A stretch of DNA of 64,000 nt from Pseudomonas sp. UBA2684 (GCA_002354655.1 DELY01000034.1:35835-99834); one strand, 5' to 3'; positions 41,747 through 50,919 are shown, counted from the stretch's first letter. Notes: generated by a model not told the origin, from the letters alone. Translations and numbers: made by a program.

Positions 41747-43300
41747 CGGGTAACCGGTGATCCGGCGGATCGCCTGGTACAGCGGCTTGAGCTGCTTGTA
41801 CATGCGCTGATAGACCTCGCGGTACAGCTGCTCATAGATGCGCTGCGCCTCGGGGTTGGGCTGGAACACCTGGCCGACGCGGGTCATCGCCTTGATCGCC
41901 GTCGGAAAATCCGCATGCAGGCCCAACCCCACCGCGCAGTCGATGGCGGCGCCCAGGCCGGAGGTTTCGTAGACGTGCGGGCGCTCCGCCGGCAGGCCGA
42001 AGATATCGGCCGTCAGCTGCATCGCCGCATCGCTCTGCGAGCCGCCACCGGAGACGCGCAGGCGGGTAATTTTCGTCCCCGAACGCTGCTCGATCTTCTC
42101 CTTGCCCTGGCGCAGGGCATAGGCCAACCCTTCGAGAATCGCCCGATAGAGGTGCGCGCGGGTGTGCACATCGCCAAAGCCGATAATCGAGCCCTTGGCC
42201 TCCAAGCCCGGTTCGCGGATACCCGGCGACCAGTAGGGTTGCAGCATCAGGCCCATGGAGCCGGCCGGCACGCTGTTGACCAGTTCGTCGAACAACGCCT
42301 CGGGTTCGACGCCCAGCGCCTTGGCCCGCTGCATCTCGCGCAGGCCGAACTCCTGCTTGAACCAGCTGACCATCCAGAAGCCGCGGTAGATCATCACCTC
42401 GGTGTTGAAGTGATCGGGAATCGCTGCCGGATATGGCGGGATCAACGCAATGGTTTCCAGGTACGTGCGCCGCGTGGTGTTGATGGTCGCCGTGGTGCCG
42501 TAGGACAGGCAGGCCGTCTGCGGCTCCACCACGCCCGCGCCGAGCACCTCGCAGGCCTTGTCGGCACCGGCGGCGATCAGCGGCAGGCCCTCGGGAATAC
42601 CGGTGTGGCGGCTGGCGGCGGCGCTGATGCGGCCCAATTGCTCGCCCGGTTTGTACAGGTCGGGCAGTTGCTCGCGGCGCACCGGCATCGACTGCCATTT
42701 CCAGTCGCTGCCCGCCGCCCACTTCAGGCGTTTGTAGTCAAACGGCAAGTAAGCCACGCAACAGGCCAGCGAATCGACGAAGCGGTCGCACAGACGGTGG
42801 GTGAGAAAGCCCGAAAGCAGCAGCACTTTGTGGGTCTGCGCCCAGATCTGCGGTTGCTGCTGGGCCACCCAATTGGCCTCGGCCTGGGCGCGAAAGTAAT
42901 TCACCGTCGCCTCTTCGCCGATTAACTTGAACAACCAGCCCCACGGCCCCTTGATCTTGCCCTCGACCGCAGCCTGGCGCTGATCGAGCCAGAGGATTGC
43001 CGGCCGCAACGGTTTGCCCTGCTCATCGACGTTGATCACGGTGCCGCGCTGGGTGGTCAGCGACACGCCCTTGATCAGGCGGCGATCGATATCCACCTGC
43101 TGCCACAACAGACGACAGGCCTCGCCCAGGCTGGCCCAGTAATACTCCGGGTCTTGCTCGGCCCAGCCGGGTTGCGTGGAGTAATACGCCTGTAACTCCA
43201 CCTTGCCCTTGCCGACCAGGTTGCCGTCTAGGTCGAATAGCAGCGCACGCACACTTTGCGTACCGTTATCGATGGCCAGCAGGTAGCTTTTCTCGCTCAA
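41741..43300 (-). CDS. FGGY-family carbohydrate kinase
   Basis: A 519-residue sugar/polyol kinase. The N-terminal domain begins with the phosphate-binding LLAIDNGTQSVRALLFDLDG, followed by GWAEQDPEYYW. The C-terminal domain has the FGGY signature region TRLRVSGGGSQSDAAMQLTA. It is closer in style to the E. coli YgcE group than to xylulokinase or glycerol kinase, so the substrate is unknown. The start is a TTG after AAGGA. Last gene of the flavoenzyme module; its stop codon lies inside an intergenic repeat. Confidence 0.85.
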   Translation of the reverse strand: MSEKSYLLAIDNGTQSVRALLFDLDGNLVGKGKVELQAYYSTQPGWAEQDPEYYWASLGEACRLLWQQVDIDRRLIKGVSLTTQRGTVINVDEQGKPLRPAILWLDQRQAAVEGKIKGPWGWLFKLIGEEATVNYFRAQAEANWVAQQQPQIWAQTHKVLLLSGFLTHRLCDRFVDSLACCVAYLPFDYKRLKWAAGSDWKWQSMPVRREQLPDLYKPGEQLGRISAAASRHTGIPEGLPLIAAGADKACEVLGAGVVEPQTACLSYGTTATINTTRRTYLETIALIPPYPAAIPDHFNTEVMIYRGFWMVSWFKQEFGLREMQRAKALGVEPEALFDELVNSVPAGSMGLMLQPYWSPGIREPGLEAKGSIIGFGDVHTRAHLYRAILEGLAYALRQGKEKIEQRSGTKITRLRVSGGGSQSDAAMQLTADIFGLPAERPHVYETSGLGAAIDCAVGLGLHADFPTAIKAMTRVGQVFQPNPEAQRIYEQLYREVYQRMYKQLKPLYQAIRRITGYPA

Positions 43301-43354
43301 GGCGCAGTCCTTCTTGTTATTCGTCCAGTCAATGGGTTGAGCGTGCGATGCCCA

Positions 43355-44938
43355 TCACGTCTCTGTCGGCAGGCTGTAGCAATCGCGCCACAGCTGCAGG
43401 TAGTCCCGTTCTTCTTGTTCCCAGCGCGCGTCGTCCCAGCCCAGCCGCGCCTGGCACAGCGCGCGGATGCGCGGCAGCTCGGCCCGCGCGCCGTCTGCCA
43501 GCAGCAGGCCTAGGCGCGTGCGGCGCAGCAGCAGGTCGTCCAGGTGCAACACCAATTCGTTCTGCGCCGCCCAGGCCAGCTCCACCCAGAGCGTGTGGGT
43601 GGCGGCGACGCGCTCGCTACCGAGCTCGTGCAACAGCGCCAGCACGCCCGGCAGCTCGCGACCGTGGCGGCCGATCAGGCGCTTCTGCTGATACGGGCTG
43701 AGGCTGGGCATCGGCGGCGGAGTGCCGGCACGGAAGATCGTGGCGCCCTGATCCTCCAGCGGCCGGCCGACAAAGCCGGCGCAGGCCTGCAACACCTCCA
43801 GGGCGAGCAGGCGAAAGGTGGTCAGTTTGCCGCCGGCCAAGGTTACGCAGCCGGGCTCGACCCACAGCGCATGTTCGCGTTTTTCATCCGAGGGCTTGCG
43901 GCTGTTGGCGCCATCGCTGACCACTGGGCGCACACCGGCCCAGGTCGACAGCACGTCACCGGCCTGCACTGCGGCGCTGGGGAACTGTTGGGCACAGGCG
44001 GCCAGCAGGTAATCCACTTCCTCGGCACTGATTCGCGCCTCCTGCTCCAGCGGGGCGCGGTGATCGAGGTCGGTGGTGCCCACCACCGTGGCGCCCTCCC
44101 AGGGGAAGACGAACACCGGGCGCTGATCCCGCGCATGCATAAAGCTGAACGCGTGCGCCACCGGCAGGCGCCAGGCAGGCAGCAGCAGATGGCTGCCACG
44201 CAGCGGGCGGATATGTTCGAGCCCGCTTTGCTGGCGCAGTTGATCGGCCCACACCCCGGTTGCCTGGGCCACGGCGCGGCCGCGAAAGGTGAAACGCCGA
44301 CCGCTTTCGCGATCCTCGCCGAGCAACCCCACCACTCGCTCGCCTTCGCGCAGCAACTCGATGACCTGCACGCCATTGAGCGCTTCGCCACCGTCCGCCC
44401 GCGCTTCGCTGAGCACTCGCTGCACCAGCCGTGCATCGTCGGTCACCGCATCGAAAAACCGCGTACCGCCGAGCAAGCCGGCGTCCTTGAGCCCCGGCGC
44501 CAGATAGCGCAACTGTTGCAGCGGGTAGTAGAGGTGGTTGCGCTTGCCGGCCAGGGCGTCGTACACGGCGAGCAGACCGCCAAAGACTTTCGGCCCAGGA
44601 AAGCCGCCCTGGTAGTGCGGCATGACGAAACTCAGCGGCTCGACCAAGCCCGGCGCTTCCTGCAACAGGCGCTGGCGCTCGCGCACCGAGTCGCGGGTCA
44701 GCTTGAGCTGGCCCTTGGCGATATAGCGCAGGCCACCGTGGACCATCTTCGACGAGCGGCTGGAGGTGCCCCAGGCGAAGTCGCGCTGCTCCAACAGCAG
44801 GCAGGTCCAACCGCGCCGCGCCGCCTCACGCAGAATCCCGGCACCGCTGATACCGCCACCGACCACGATTAGGTCCCACTCGCGCGCGGCCAACTCGGGC
44901 AACGCGCGCTCGCGCCAGGCCGCGTTCCAGGCGTTCAT
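43355..44938 (-). CDS. FAD-dependent glycerol-3-phosphate dehydrogenase homologue
   Basis: A 527-residue GlpD-family flavoprotein. The FAD-binding motif is LIVVGGGISGAGILREAARR near residue 24, followed by GTSSRSSKMVHGGLRYI, the family's substrate/FAD loop. The C-terminal domain (ALCQARLGWDDARWEQEE) is also as in GlpD. It would oxidise a glycerol-3-phosphate-like compound to a dihydroxyacetone-phosphate-like one and pass electrons to quinone. It is not the classic glpD locus. A GTG at 44944 overlaps the upstream stop and is an alternative start. Confidence 0.87.
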   Translation of the reverse strand: MNAWNAAWRERALPELAAREWDLIVVGGGISGAGILREAARRGWTCLLLEQRDFAWGTSSRSSKMVHGGLRYIAKGQLKLTRDSVRERQRLLQEAPGLVEPLSFVMPHYQGGFPGPKVFGGLLAVYDALAGKRNHLYYPLQQLRYLAPGLKDAGLLGGTRFFDAVTDDARLVQRVLSEARADGGEALNGVQVIELLREGERVVGLLGEDRESGRRFTFRGRAVAQATGVWADQLRQQSGLEHIRPLRGSHLLLPAWRLPVAHAFSFMHARDQRPVFVFPWEGATVVGTTDLDHRAPLEQEARISAEEVDYLLAACAQQFPSAAVQAGDVLSTWAGVRPVVSDGANSRKPSDEKREHALWVEPGCVTLAGGKLTTFRLLALEVLQACAGFVGRPLEDQGATIFRAGTPPPMPSLSPYQQKRLIGRHGRELPGVLALLHELGSERVAATHTLWVELAWAAQNELVLHLDDLLLRRTRLGLLLADGARAELPRIRALCQARLGWDDARWEQEERDYLQLWRDCYSLPTET

Positions 44939-44940
44939 CG

Positions 44941-46536
44941 TCACTGCCCGAGCAACACGCCGGGAGCCAGACGCTGCTCCGGGTCGAAGTGTGTGGACAA
45001 GGCCTTGAGCGCCGCCATGCCCAGCTCGCCCTTTTCCGCCGCCAGGTAAGGCGCGTGGTCGCGGCCAACGCCATGCTGATGGCTGATGGTGCCGCGGTTG
45101 TCGGCGATGGTCTGGCTGGCCTCGTGCTTGAGCCGGCGCCAGCGCGCCATGGCTGCTTCGTAGCTGTTACCGGGGCGGAACACGTAGGTGGTGTAGATGC
45201 TCGACCCCTCGCCGTAGACATGCGACAGGTGGGTGAACACATGCACCGGCTCACCCTCGGCGGCCAAGCTATCGCGCAGACTGGCTTCAACTTTGTTCAG
45301 CAGGTTGTCGACGTTGCTCCAGTCGGTGGCGGTCTCCAGGGTGTCCACCGCATAGCCGGCGGCCCACAGGCCATGGCGCAGGTAGGGGAAGCGGAAGCGG
45401 TTCTCCGCCCATTTCTTGCCCAGCAAGGTGCCGGTAAACACCCCACCAAAGCCCTTCAGCAGGCGTTTGGCTTGCTTCAGCGAAGCGGCGTTCTGCGCCC
45501 GGTTGCCGGTAACGCCGAAGGTCAGCATGCATTTGCCGTCGCCAGCGCCGCGCAGGGTCAGGTATTTCTCCAGCCAGGCGATCTGTTGCGGGTGACCGGC
45601 CAGGGCCAATTGGGTACGGGTTTCGATGGCGTTCGACAGGCGCAGCATCGACAGCGGCACGCGCGCCTGGGCCAATTGGCGAATCGCGGCCAAGGCCTGC
45701 TGCCAGTTGGGCATGAATACCGCGTAGAAGTTTTCCTGCTCGGCCAGGCGCGTAATGCGCACCTTGACCTCGGAAATGATGCCGAAGCGCCCTTCCGAGC
45801 CCATCATCACTTCGCGCAAGTCAGGGCCGGCGGCAGAGGCTGGGAAGCTCGGAATGTCCAGAGTCCCGGCGAAGGTCTCGACCTTGCCACCGGCAAACAG
45901 CTGCTCGATGCGCCCGTAGCGCAGCGACTGCTGGCCACTGGAGCGGCTGGCAACCCAGCCGCCAAGGGTCGACAGCTCCCAGGATTGCGGAAAGTGACCG
46001 AGGGTGTAGCCACGGGCGCGCAGCTGGCTTTCCACCTGCGGGCCATTGGCGCCGGGACCGAAGGTGGCGATCAGGCTGTCGTCGTCGACCTCGAGCAGCG
46101 CGCTCATGTGCGCCAGCGACAGCGTCAGCACAGGTCTGTCGCTGGCCTGCGGGTTGATGTGCCCTGCCACCGAGGTGCCGCCGCCGTAGGGAATCAGGAT
46201 CACATCGTGTTGCACGGCCCAGGCCAGCAATTCGCGGATCTGCGCCGCCGTTTGTGGCAAGGCGACGCCATCGGGGAACACGCCAAACTCGCCGGAGCGC
46301 ATCGCCAGCCAGTCCGGCAGGCTCTGCCCGCGGGCATGCCGCACGCGCACCTCGGCATCCTGCGACACCAGCGGGTGCACCGGCAGACGCGATGCCGGCA
46401 CCTGGCTCAACACCTGGTCGAGGCTGGCATCGGCGAGCACCTGACCGGGGCCGATCAATTCGGCGAGAAACGCCTCGCCATGCACCGGCAATTCCACCAC
46501 GGTCGCTTCATCGCCCCAGCCATTCCAACGTCGCAT
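44941..46536 (-). CDS. Alkylglycerone-phosphate-synthase-like FAD flavoenzyme
   Basis: A 531-residue vanillyl-alcohol-oxidase-fold protein. The FAD-binding domain has VILIPYGGGTSVAGHINP and FPQSWELSTLGGWVASRSSG and GSEGRFGIISEV. The C-terminal region has FTHLSHVYGEGSSIYTTYVF and SHQHGVGRDHAPYLAAEKG. These match alkyl-dihydroxyacetone-phosphate synthase, the ether-lipid enzyme, more closely than D-lactate or glycolate oxidases. The catalytic His triplet reads H-Q-H, so the chemistry may differ. It is first in an operon with the GlpD and FGGY homologues and divergent from an AraC regulator. The substrate is unknown. Confidence 0.82.
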   Translation of the reverse strand: MRRWNGWGDEATVVELPVHGEAFLAELIGPGQVLADASLDQVLSQVPASRLPVHPLVSQDAEVRVRHARGQSLPDWLAMRSGEFGVFPDGVALPQTAAQIRELLAWAVQHDVILIPYGGGTSVAGHINPQASDRPVLTLSLAHMSALLEVDDDSLIATFGPGANGPQVESQLRARGYTLGHFPQSWELSTLGGWVASRSSGQQSLRYGRIEQLFAGGKVETFAGTLDIPSFPASAAGPDLREVMMGSEGRFGIISEVKVRITRLAEQENFYAVFMPNWQQALAAIRQLAQARVPLSMLRLSNAIETRTQLALAGHPQQIAWLEKYLTLRGAGDGKCMLTFGVTGNRAQNAASLKQAKRLLKGFGGVFTGTLLGKKWAENRFRFPYLRHGLWAAGYAVDTLETATDWSNVDNLLNKVEASLRDSLAAEGEPVHVFTHLSHVYGEGSSIYTTYVFRPGNSYEAAMARWRRLKHEASQTIADNRGTISHQHGVGRDHAPYLAAEKGELGMAALKALSTHFDPEQRLAPGVLLGQ

Positions 46537-46665
46537 GTGCCTCTCCCCCTGGATATTCCGATCGTCCGCATTGGCTGCCTATACTAGCCAGCCACGCTCA
46601 GGCGTCACTGTCGTATCAGGACAGGCGAAATCACCAATCAAGCCACCCAAAATAAGAAAACAGCC

Positions 46666-47688
46666 ATGGATAACCTCGGCTACACCTCGGTTCCCGCCCT
46701 GCTCAAGTACCTGCGCCACGCCGAGCACCTGGGCCTGGATCTGAGCCAAGCCCTGCAGGTTGCTGGAATCAGCGCCGAAGAATTGGCCGACAACGGCAAG
46801 CGTATCCCCAGTGAAGTACACGAACGCCTGTTGCAACACCTGATAGCGGTCTCCGCCGATCCGCTGTTCGGCCTGCACTCCGCGCGCTTCGTGCAGCCCG
46901 GCTCGTGGAGCGTGCTCGGCTACATCACCATGAACTGCGCTACGCTCGGCGAAGCCATGAGCCGCATCGTGCCGTATGAAAAATTGGTCGGCGACATGGG
47001 TGTCAGCCGGGTCGAAGCCTGCGCCGATCACGTCAAGATGATCTGGACCTGCCGTCACCAGGCCCGCGAAATTCGTCGGCATATGGTGGAGAACGTGCTG
47101 GCCTCCTGGCTGCTGTACGCCCGCTGGATCGCCGATATGCAGCGCTCGCCAGAGGAAGTCTGGTTCGAGCATGCACAACCGGCTGGCGTGGACATCGGCC
47201 AATACACGGCGGTGTTCGGCTGCCCGATCCGCTTCGAACAACCCTGCAACGCCTTGATCGTACCGCTGGCCTACCTCGGCGTGCCGTTGCGCCAAGCGGA
47301 TGCCAACCTGTTGCGCACCCTGGAGGAGCACGCCCTGACCCTGATAGCCGGGCTAGACGGCGATGAGGCGCTGCCATTGCGGGTGAAAAACGCCCTGCGC
47401 CTGCTGCTCAAAGACGGCTTGCCGCGCAAGGAGCGGGTGGCGGAGAAATTCAACATAACCGTGCGCACCCTGCAGCGTCACCTGCAACAGGCCGGCACAA
47501 GCTACCAGCAGATTCTCGACGAACTGCGCCAGGAACTCGCCGAACACTACCTGCTGCGCAGCGACCTGGCGATTCAGGACATCGCCAGTTACCTGGGCTT
47601 CACCGAGTCGCGCTCCTTCCACCGCAGCTTCAAGGGCTGGACCGGGCAGACGCCAGGCGAATTCCGCGAAAGCCAACGCAAACCGTAG
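46666..47688 (+). CDS. AraC-family regulator with arabinose-binding-type N-domain
   Basis: A 340-residue regulator. The first 230 residues match the Arabinose_bd/OruR type (GLHSARFVQPGSWSVLGYITM, then FPIRFEQP-like CPIRFEQPCNALIVPL). The C-terminal AraC helix-turn-helix pair follows (EKFNITVRTLQRHLQQAGTS and DIASYLGFTESRSFHRSFKGW). It is divergent from the flavoenzyme operon with a 129-base gap, so it is probably its local regulator. Its stop codon is the TAG of an intergenic repeat. Confidence 0.9.
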   Translation: MDNLGYTSVPALLKYLRHAEHLGLDLSQALQVAGISAEELADNGKRIPSEVHERLLQHLIAVSADPLFGLHSARFVQPGSWSVLGYITMNCATLGEAMSRIVPYEKLVGDMGVSRVEACADHVKMIWTCRHQAREIRRHMVENVLASWLLYARWIADMQRSPEEVWFEHAQPAGVDIGQYTAVFGCPIRFEQPCNALIVPLAYLGVPLRQADANLLRTLEEHALTLIAGLDGDEALPLRVKNALRLLLKDGLPRKERVAEKFNITVRTLQRHLQQAGTSYQQILDELRQELAEHYLLRSDLAIQDIASYLGFTESRSFHRSFKGWTGQTPGEFRESQRKP

Positions 47689-47771
47689 GATGGGTTAGCC
47701 GCAAAGCGGCGTAACCCATCGATGGCCAGATGGGTATCGCTGTGCTCAAGCCATCCTACGCGGCGCTAACC
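47684..47771. repeat. Intergenic repeat pair between AraC gene and moeA
   Basis: A direct copy CGTAGGATGGGTTAGCCGC begins at 47684 and pairs with GCGGCGTAACCCATC (47706-47720). An inverted copy CCATCCTACGCGGCGCTAACC lies at 47751-47771. The stop codons of the AraC gene (47686-47688) and moeA (47766-47768) are both in the repeat. The first hairpin may act as a terminator. Confidence 0.78.
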
Positions 47772-48980
47772 GAGGATTTCGCTCAAGGGGATAAAGCGCA
47801 GGCTGTCGCCCTCGTTCAAGGTCGTGCCTTCCAGCACTTCGGCAATGCCTTCGGCCCAGGCAGCACTGCGCAATACCCCGGAGCTCTGGTTCGGATACGG
47901 CACCACGCGGCCATGTTCCAGGCGCGCGCGCAAGTATTCACGGCGATTGCCCGGCTTGCTCCAGGTGAAACCGGCCGGCATCGCAAAGCCCAGCGGCTCG
48001 ACTCGCTGCACGCCCAAACGGCGCAACAGATAAGGCCGCGCCAGCAGGCCGAAGGTCACCAGGGTCGACGCCGGATTACCCGGCAGACCAATCACCGGCA
48101 CGCCGCGAAACTGTCCGCAGGTCAGCGGTTTTCCAGGTTTGATCGCCAGTTTCCAAAGTGCCAGCTCGCCTTCATCGCGCAGCGCTACACCGAGAAAATC
48201 CGCCTCGCCCACCGACACCCCGCCAGTGGAGAGAATCAGATCTACCGCGCTCAATGCGCCCAGTGCCGCACGGGTCAGCTCGAGGTCGTCGGCAAGAATG
48301 CCGCCATCCACCACCTCGCACCCCAAACGCTGCAACCAGGCGATCAACAGGCGGCGGTTGCTGTTGTAGATCTGCCCCGGCCCAAGCGGCAAACCGGGCT
48401 CGACCAGCTCATCGCCGGTGGACAGCACCGCCACCCGCGGGCGCCGCCGCACCGTCAATTGCGCCGCCCCTAACGAGGCGGCCAGGCCCAGCTCGATTGG
48501 CCCCAAGCGCGTGCCAGCCGCCAGCACGTTATCGCCGCGACGGGTTTCCTGGCCTTGCGGGCGCACGTTCTGGCTGAGCCTCAAGGGCTGCGTAAATGTC
48601 ACCCGCTCATCGGCCGTCAGCACCGCGTTTTCCTGCATTTCCACCGTATCGGCGCCCGCCGGCAGCGGCGCCCCGGTGAAGATCCGCGCACAGGTGCCCG
48701 GTTGCAGCGGCGCAGGCGCGCTACCGGCCTGAATCCGCTGGCTGACCGTCAACGGCTGGCCCGTCCAATCCGCCAAACGCAACGCGTAACCATCCATAGC
48801 GCTGTTCGCCCAGGGCGGCAGATCCAGCCCGGCGATCAAGGGCTCGGCCAATACCCGGCCATTGGCCGCGGCCAAGGCCACGCTCTCGGTCTCGCGGATG
48901 GCCGTGGCCTCGGCCAATAGCATCAGCCGCGCCAGCGCAGCCTCGACCGGCATCAGGCCGGGATGGTCACAGCCGCTCAC
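47766..48980 (-). CDS. moeA: Molybdopterin molybdenumtransferase MoeA
   Basis: A 404-residue enzyme that inserts molybdate into adenylated molybdopterin. It has LPPWANSAMDGYAL near residue 60, RIFTGAPLPAGADTVEMQEN, the MogA-like VAVLSTGDELVEPG, LSTGGVSVGEADF, and LPGNPASTLVTF. The GTG start at 48980 forms a four-base GTGA overlap with moaB, which fixes the start; the longer in-frame extension lies inside moaB. All motifs are intact. Confidence 0.95.
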   Translation of the reverse strand: MSGCDHPGLMPVEAALARLMLLAEATAIRETESVALAAANGRVLAEPLIAGLDLPPWANSAMDGYALRLADWTGQPLTVSQRIQAGSAPAPLQPGTCARIFTGAPLPAGADTVEMQENAVLTADERVTFTQPLRLSQNVRPQGQETRRGDNVLAAGTRLGPIELGLAASLGAAQLTVRRRPRVAVLSTGDELVEPGLPLGPGQIYNSNRRLLIAWLQRLGCEVVDGGILADDLELTRAALGALSAVDLILSTGGVSVGEADFLGVALRDEGELALWKLAIKPGKPLTCGQFRGVPVIGLPGNPASTLVTFGLLARPYLLRRLGVQRVEPLGFAMPAGFTWSKPGNRREYLRARLEHGRVVPYPNQSSGVLRSAAWAEGIAEVLEGTTLNEGDSLRFIPLSEILG

Positions 48981-49516
48981 CCACGGCTCTCGCAGGCATG
49001 CGCCTGTTTCAAGTGCGGGACAAAGTTGCACGGGCGATGACGGGCATCCAATTGCTCGCCGAGGATGCCATCCCAAGCCGTGCGGCACGCATTGGTCGAG
49101 CCCGGCAGGCAGCACACCAGGGTGCCGTTGGCCAAGCCCGCGAGGGCGCGCGATTGAATGGTCGAGGTGCCGATATCGGCCACGGAAATCTGCCGGAACA
49201 GCTCGCCGAAACCATCCACCTGCTTGTCCAACAAACAGGCCACGGCCTCCGGCGTACTGTCGCGGCCGGTGAAACCGGTGCCGCCAGTGATCAGCACGAC
49301 CTGCACCCGCTCGTCGGCGATCCAGGTGGCGACCTGGGCGCGAATCTTGTACAGATCGTCTTTCAGCAACACCCGCTCGGCGAGGCTGTGACCAGCGGCT
49401 TGCAAGCGGTCGATAAACAGCTGACCAGAGGTATCGGTGGCTTCAGTACGGGTATCGCTGACAGTCAAAACAGCGATATTCAGTGGCACGAATAGCGCCT
49501 CGGCCGTGTGCTTCAT
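48977..49516 (-). CDS. moaB: Molybdenum cofactor biosynthesis protein MoaB
   Basis: A 179-residue MoaB/MogA-type adenylyltransferase. It has [19 protein letters not shown] near residue 13, [21 protein letters not shown] near residue 75, and the C-terminal [16 protein letters not shown]. It would activate molybdopterin with AMP for MoeA. The ATG at 49516 is family-typical ([15 protein letters not shown]). It is divergent from mobA with a 68-base gap and overlaps moeA. Confidence 0.95.
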   Translation of the reverse strand: MKHTAEALFVPLNIAVLTVSDTRTEATDTSGQLFIDRLQAAGHSLAERVLLKDDLYKIRAQVATWIADERVQVVLITGGTGFTGRDSTPEAVACLLDKQVDGFGELFRQISVADIGTSTIQSRALAGLANGTLVCCLPGSTNACRTAWDGILGEQLDARHRPCNFVPHLKQAHACESRG

Positions 49517-49584
49517 GGCAGGCTTCCAGTTGTCGGACAGAATGCCCGATGTTATATCACAGCACCGCCTTTGGAGGCTCTGCC

Positions 49585-50157
49585 ATGCCGGTTGTCCCCA
49601 CCCTTCCGCGCTGCTCCGTGTTGCTCTTGTCCGGTGGCCGCGGGCAGCGTATGGGCGGTCGCGACAAAGGCCTGCTCGACTGGCATGGCCGCCCACTGAT
49701 CAGTTGGCTGCATGAGCTGGTGCGACCGCTGAGCGACGACCTTATCATCTCCTGCAACCGCAACGCCGAGCAGTATGCCCCCTTCGCCGACCGCTTGGTG
49801 CAAGACGACGACACGGACTTTCAAGGCCCGCTGGCCGGTATTCGGGCAGGCCTGCAGATCGCCCGACACCCGCAGTTGTTGGTTCTGCCCTGCGATGCGC
49901 CCTTGCTCGATCGCCCCCTGCTCGAAGCCCTGCTGAGCAAGTCTGGTATGCAGCCGGTGGTGGTGCGTCAAGGCGAATACTGGGAGCCGCTGTTCAGCGT
50001 GATCCCCAAAGCCCTCGGCGCCGCGCTCGAAGAAGCCTGGCAGGCCGGCGAGCGCAGCCCGCAACGCTGGTTACGCGGGCTCACCCCCACAGCCCTCGAG
50101 TGCCCAGCCAACGACCCACGCCTGGCCAACCTGAACACACCGGAACTGCTGGTGTAG
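49585..50157 (+). CDS. mobA: Molybdenum cofactor guanylyltransferase MobA
   Basis: A 190-residue nucleotidyltransferase that adds GMP to Moco, giving the bis-MGD form of DMSO-reductase-type enzymes. The GTP-binding signature [20 protein letters not shown] is near residue 12, and [14 protein letters not shown] marks the metal-binding Asp. The ATG follows TTGGAGG at a normal distance. Together with moaB-moeA it forms a Moco locus. Confidence 0.95.
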   Translation: MPVVPTLPRCSVLLLSGGRGQRMGGRDKGLLDWHGRPLISWLHELVRPLSDDLIISCNRNAEQYAPFADRLVQDDDTDFQGPLAGIRAGLQIARHPQLLVLPCDAPLLDRPLLEALLSKSGMQPVVVRQGEYWEPLFSVIPKALGAALEEAWQAGERSPQRWLRGLTPTALECPANDPRLANLNTPELLV

Positions 50158-50256
50158 TGCCGTATTCCAGCGGTTGAACGCATATCGCGGAACTTGGCTA
50201 CGCAATCCCCGTCTGAGGCTGGGTAACCACTTCGTATCAATCAAGGAGACACCCCC

Positions 50257-50478
50257 ATGACTCAACGGACTATCCCCGCCTTCCTGCTAGCCCTGGGCCT
50301 GGCCACGCTGGCGGGCTGCGCATCGCCCTCGGTGATCACCTTGAACGATGGCCGTGAGATCCAAACCGTGGATCAGCCGGAGTATGACGACGACTCAGGT
50401 TTCTACGAATTCGAACAACTCGATGGCAAGCGCGCCAAGGTCAACAAGGATCAAGTGCGCACCGTCAAAGAGCTGTAA
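50257..50478 (+). CDS. YgdI/YgdR-type small lipoprotein
   Basis: A 73-residue lipoprotein (DUF903). The signal peptide ends in the lipobox LAGC with Cys21. The mature part is one small beta domain: SVITLNDGREIQTVDQPEYD, then GFYEFEQLDGKRAKVNKDQV. The family is widespread in enterics and pseudomonads; function unknown. AAGGAG precedes the start, and a terminator follows. Confidence 0.9.
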   Translation: MTQRTIPAFLLALGLATLAGCASPSVITLNDGREIQTVDQPEYDDDSGFYEFEQLDGKRAKVNKDQVRTVKEL

Positions 50479-50488
50479 CAGGCCGTCG

Positions 50489-50525
50489 AACACCGAGACG
50501 AGCACGACTGCTCCCTCGGTGTTTT
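50489..50525 (+). terminator. Terminator after the small lipoprotein gene
   Basis: AACACCGAG (50489-50497) and CTCGGTGTT (50515-50523) form a stem followed by TTC. It lies 11 bases after the stop codon. Confidence 0.75.
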
Positions 50526-50652
50526 CAACGATTCGAACGCTCGCTGCACACCGGCGCCCCACCTCGCGCCATGCGTAACGCCTGATTGCAGCCGACCACC
50601 GCAGAGCACTCGTCAAGTCGCTGCATCGGCTGAAAAATTTCAGCCTAACCCC

Positions 50653-50680
50653 TTGTGCAGCAAAACTTTTTCAGTACAAT
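50653..50680 (+). promoter_or_regulatory. tRNA-Pro promoter
   Basis: A -35-like TTGTGC and a -10 TACAAT are 16 bases apart. The -10 ends 10 bases before the mature tRNA. Confidence 0.65.
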
Positions 50681-50690
50681 TCGGCTTATT

Positions 50691-50767
50691 CGGAGTGTAG
50701 CGCAGCTTGGTAGCGCGTCTCGTTCGGGACGAGAAGGTCGCAGGTTCGAATCCTGTCTCTCCGACCA
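50691..50767 (+). tRNA. tRNA-Pro (anticodon CGG)
   Basis: A 77-base cloverleaf. The acceptor stem CGGAGTG/CTCTCCG region, the T-arm GGTTCGAATCC and an encoded 3' CCA are present. The anticodon stem TCTCG/CGAGA encloses the loop TTCGGGA, giving anticodon CGG and proline identity. Confidence 0.96.
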
Positions 50768-50812
50768 AATCCCAGTTTAAAATTGCTTCACGCAATGCCA
50801 TCAAACACCGAC

Positions 50813-50840
50813 AAAAAATCCCGCCAGTGCGGGATTTTTT
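50813..50840 (+). terminator. Terminator after tRNA-Pro
   Basis: A 12-base-pair stem AAAAAATCCCGC/GCGGGATTTTTT with loop CAGT. The T-run at the 3' side makes it a strong Rho-independent terminator. Confidence 0.9.
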
Positions 50841-50894
50841 GTGGCCGCTGTAAAAAGCGCTGTGCCCGTTGAATGTTGATGCAGCCCGCCGCCT

Positions 50895-50919
50895 CGTGGG
50901 AATGGCTTGGGCCGCGAAA
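50895..50919 (+). repeat. Diverged single REP-like copy
   Basis: GTGGGAATGGCTTGGGCCGC followed by GAAAA resembles one arm of the REP pair at 38623-38693. No inverted partner is seen nearby. Confidence 0.6.
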
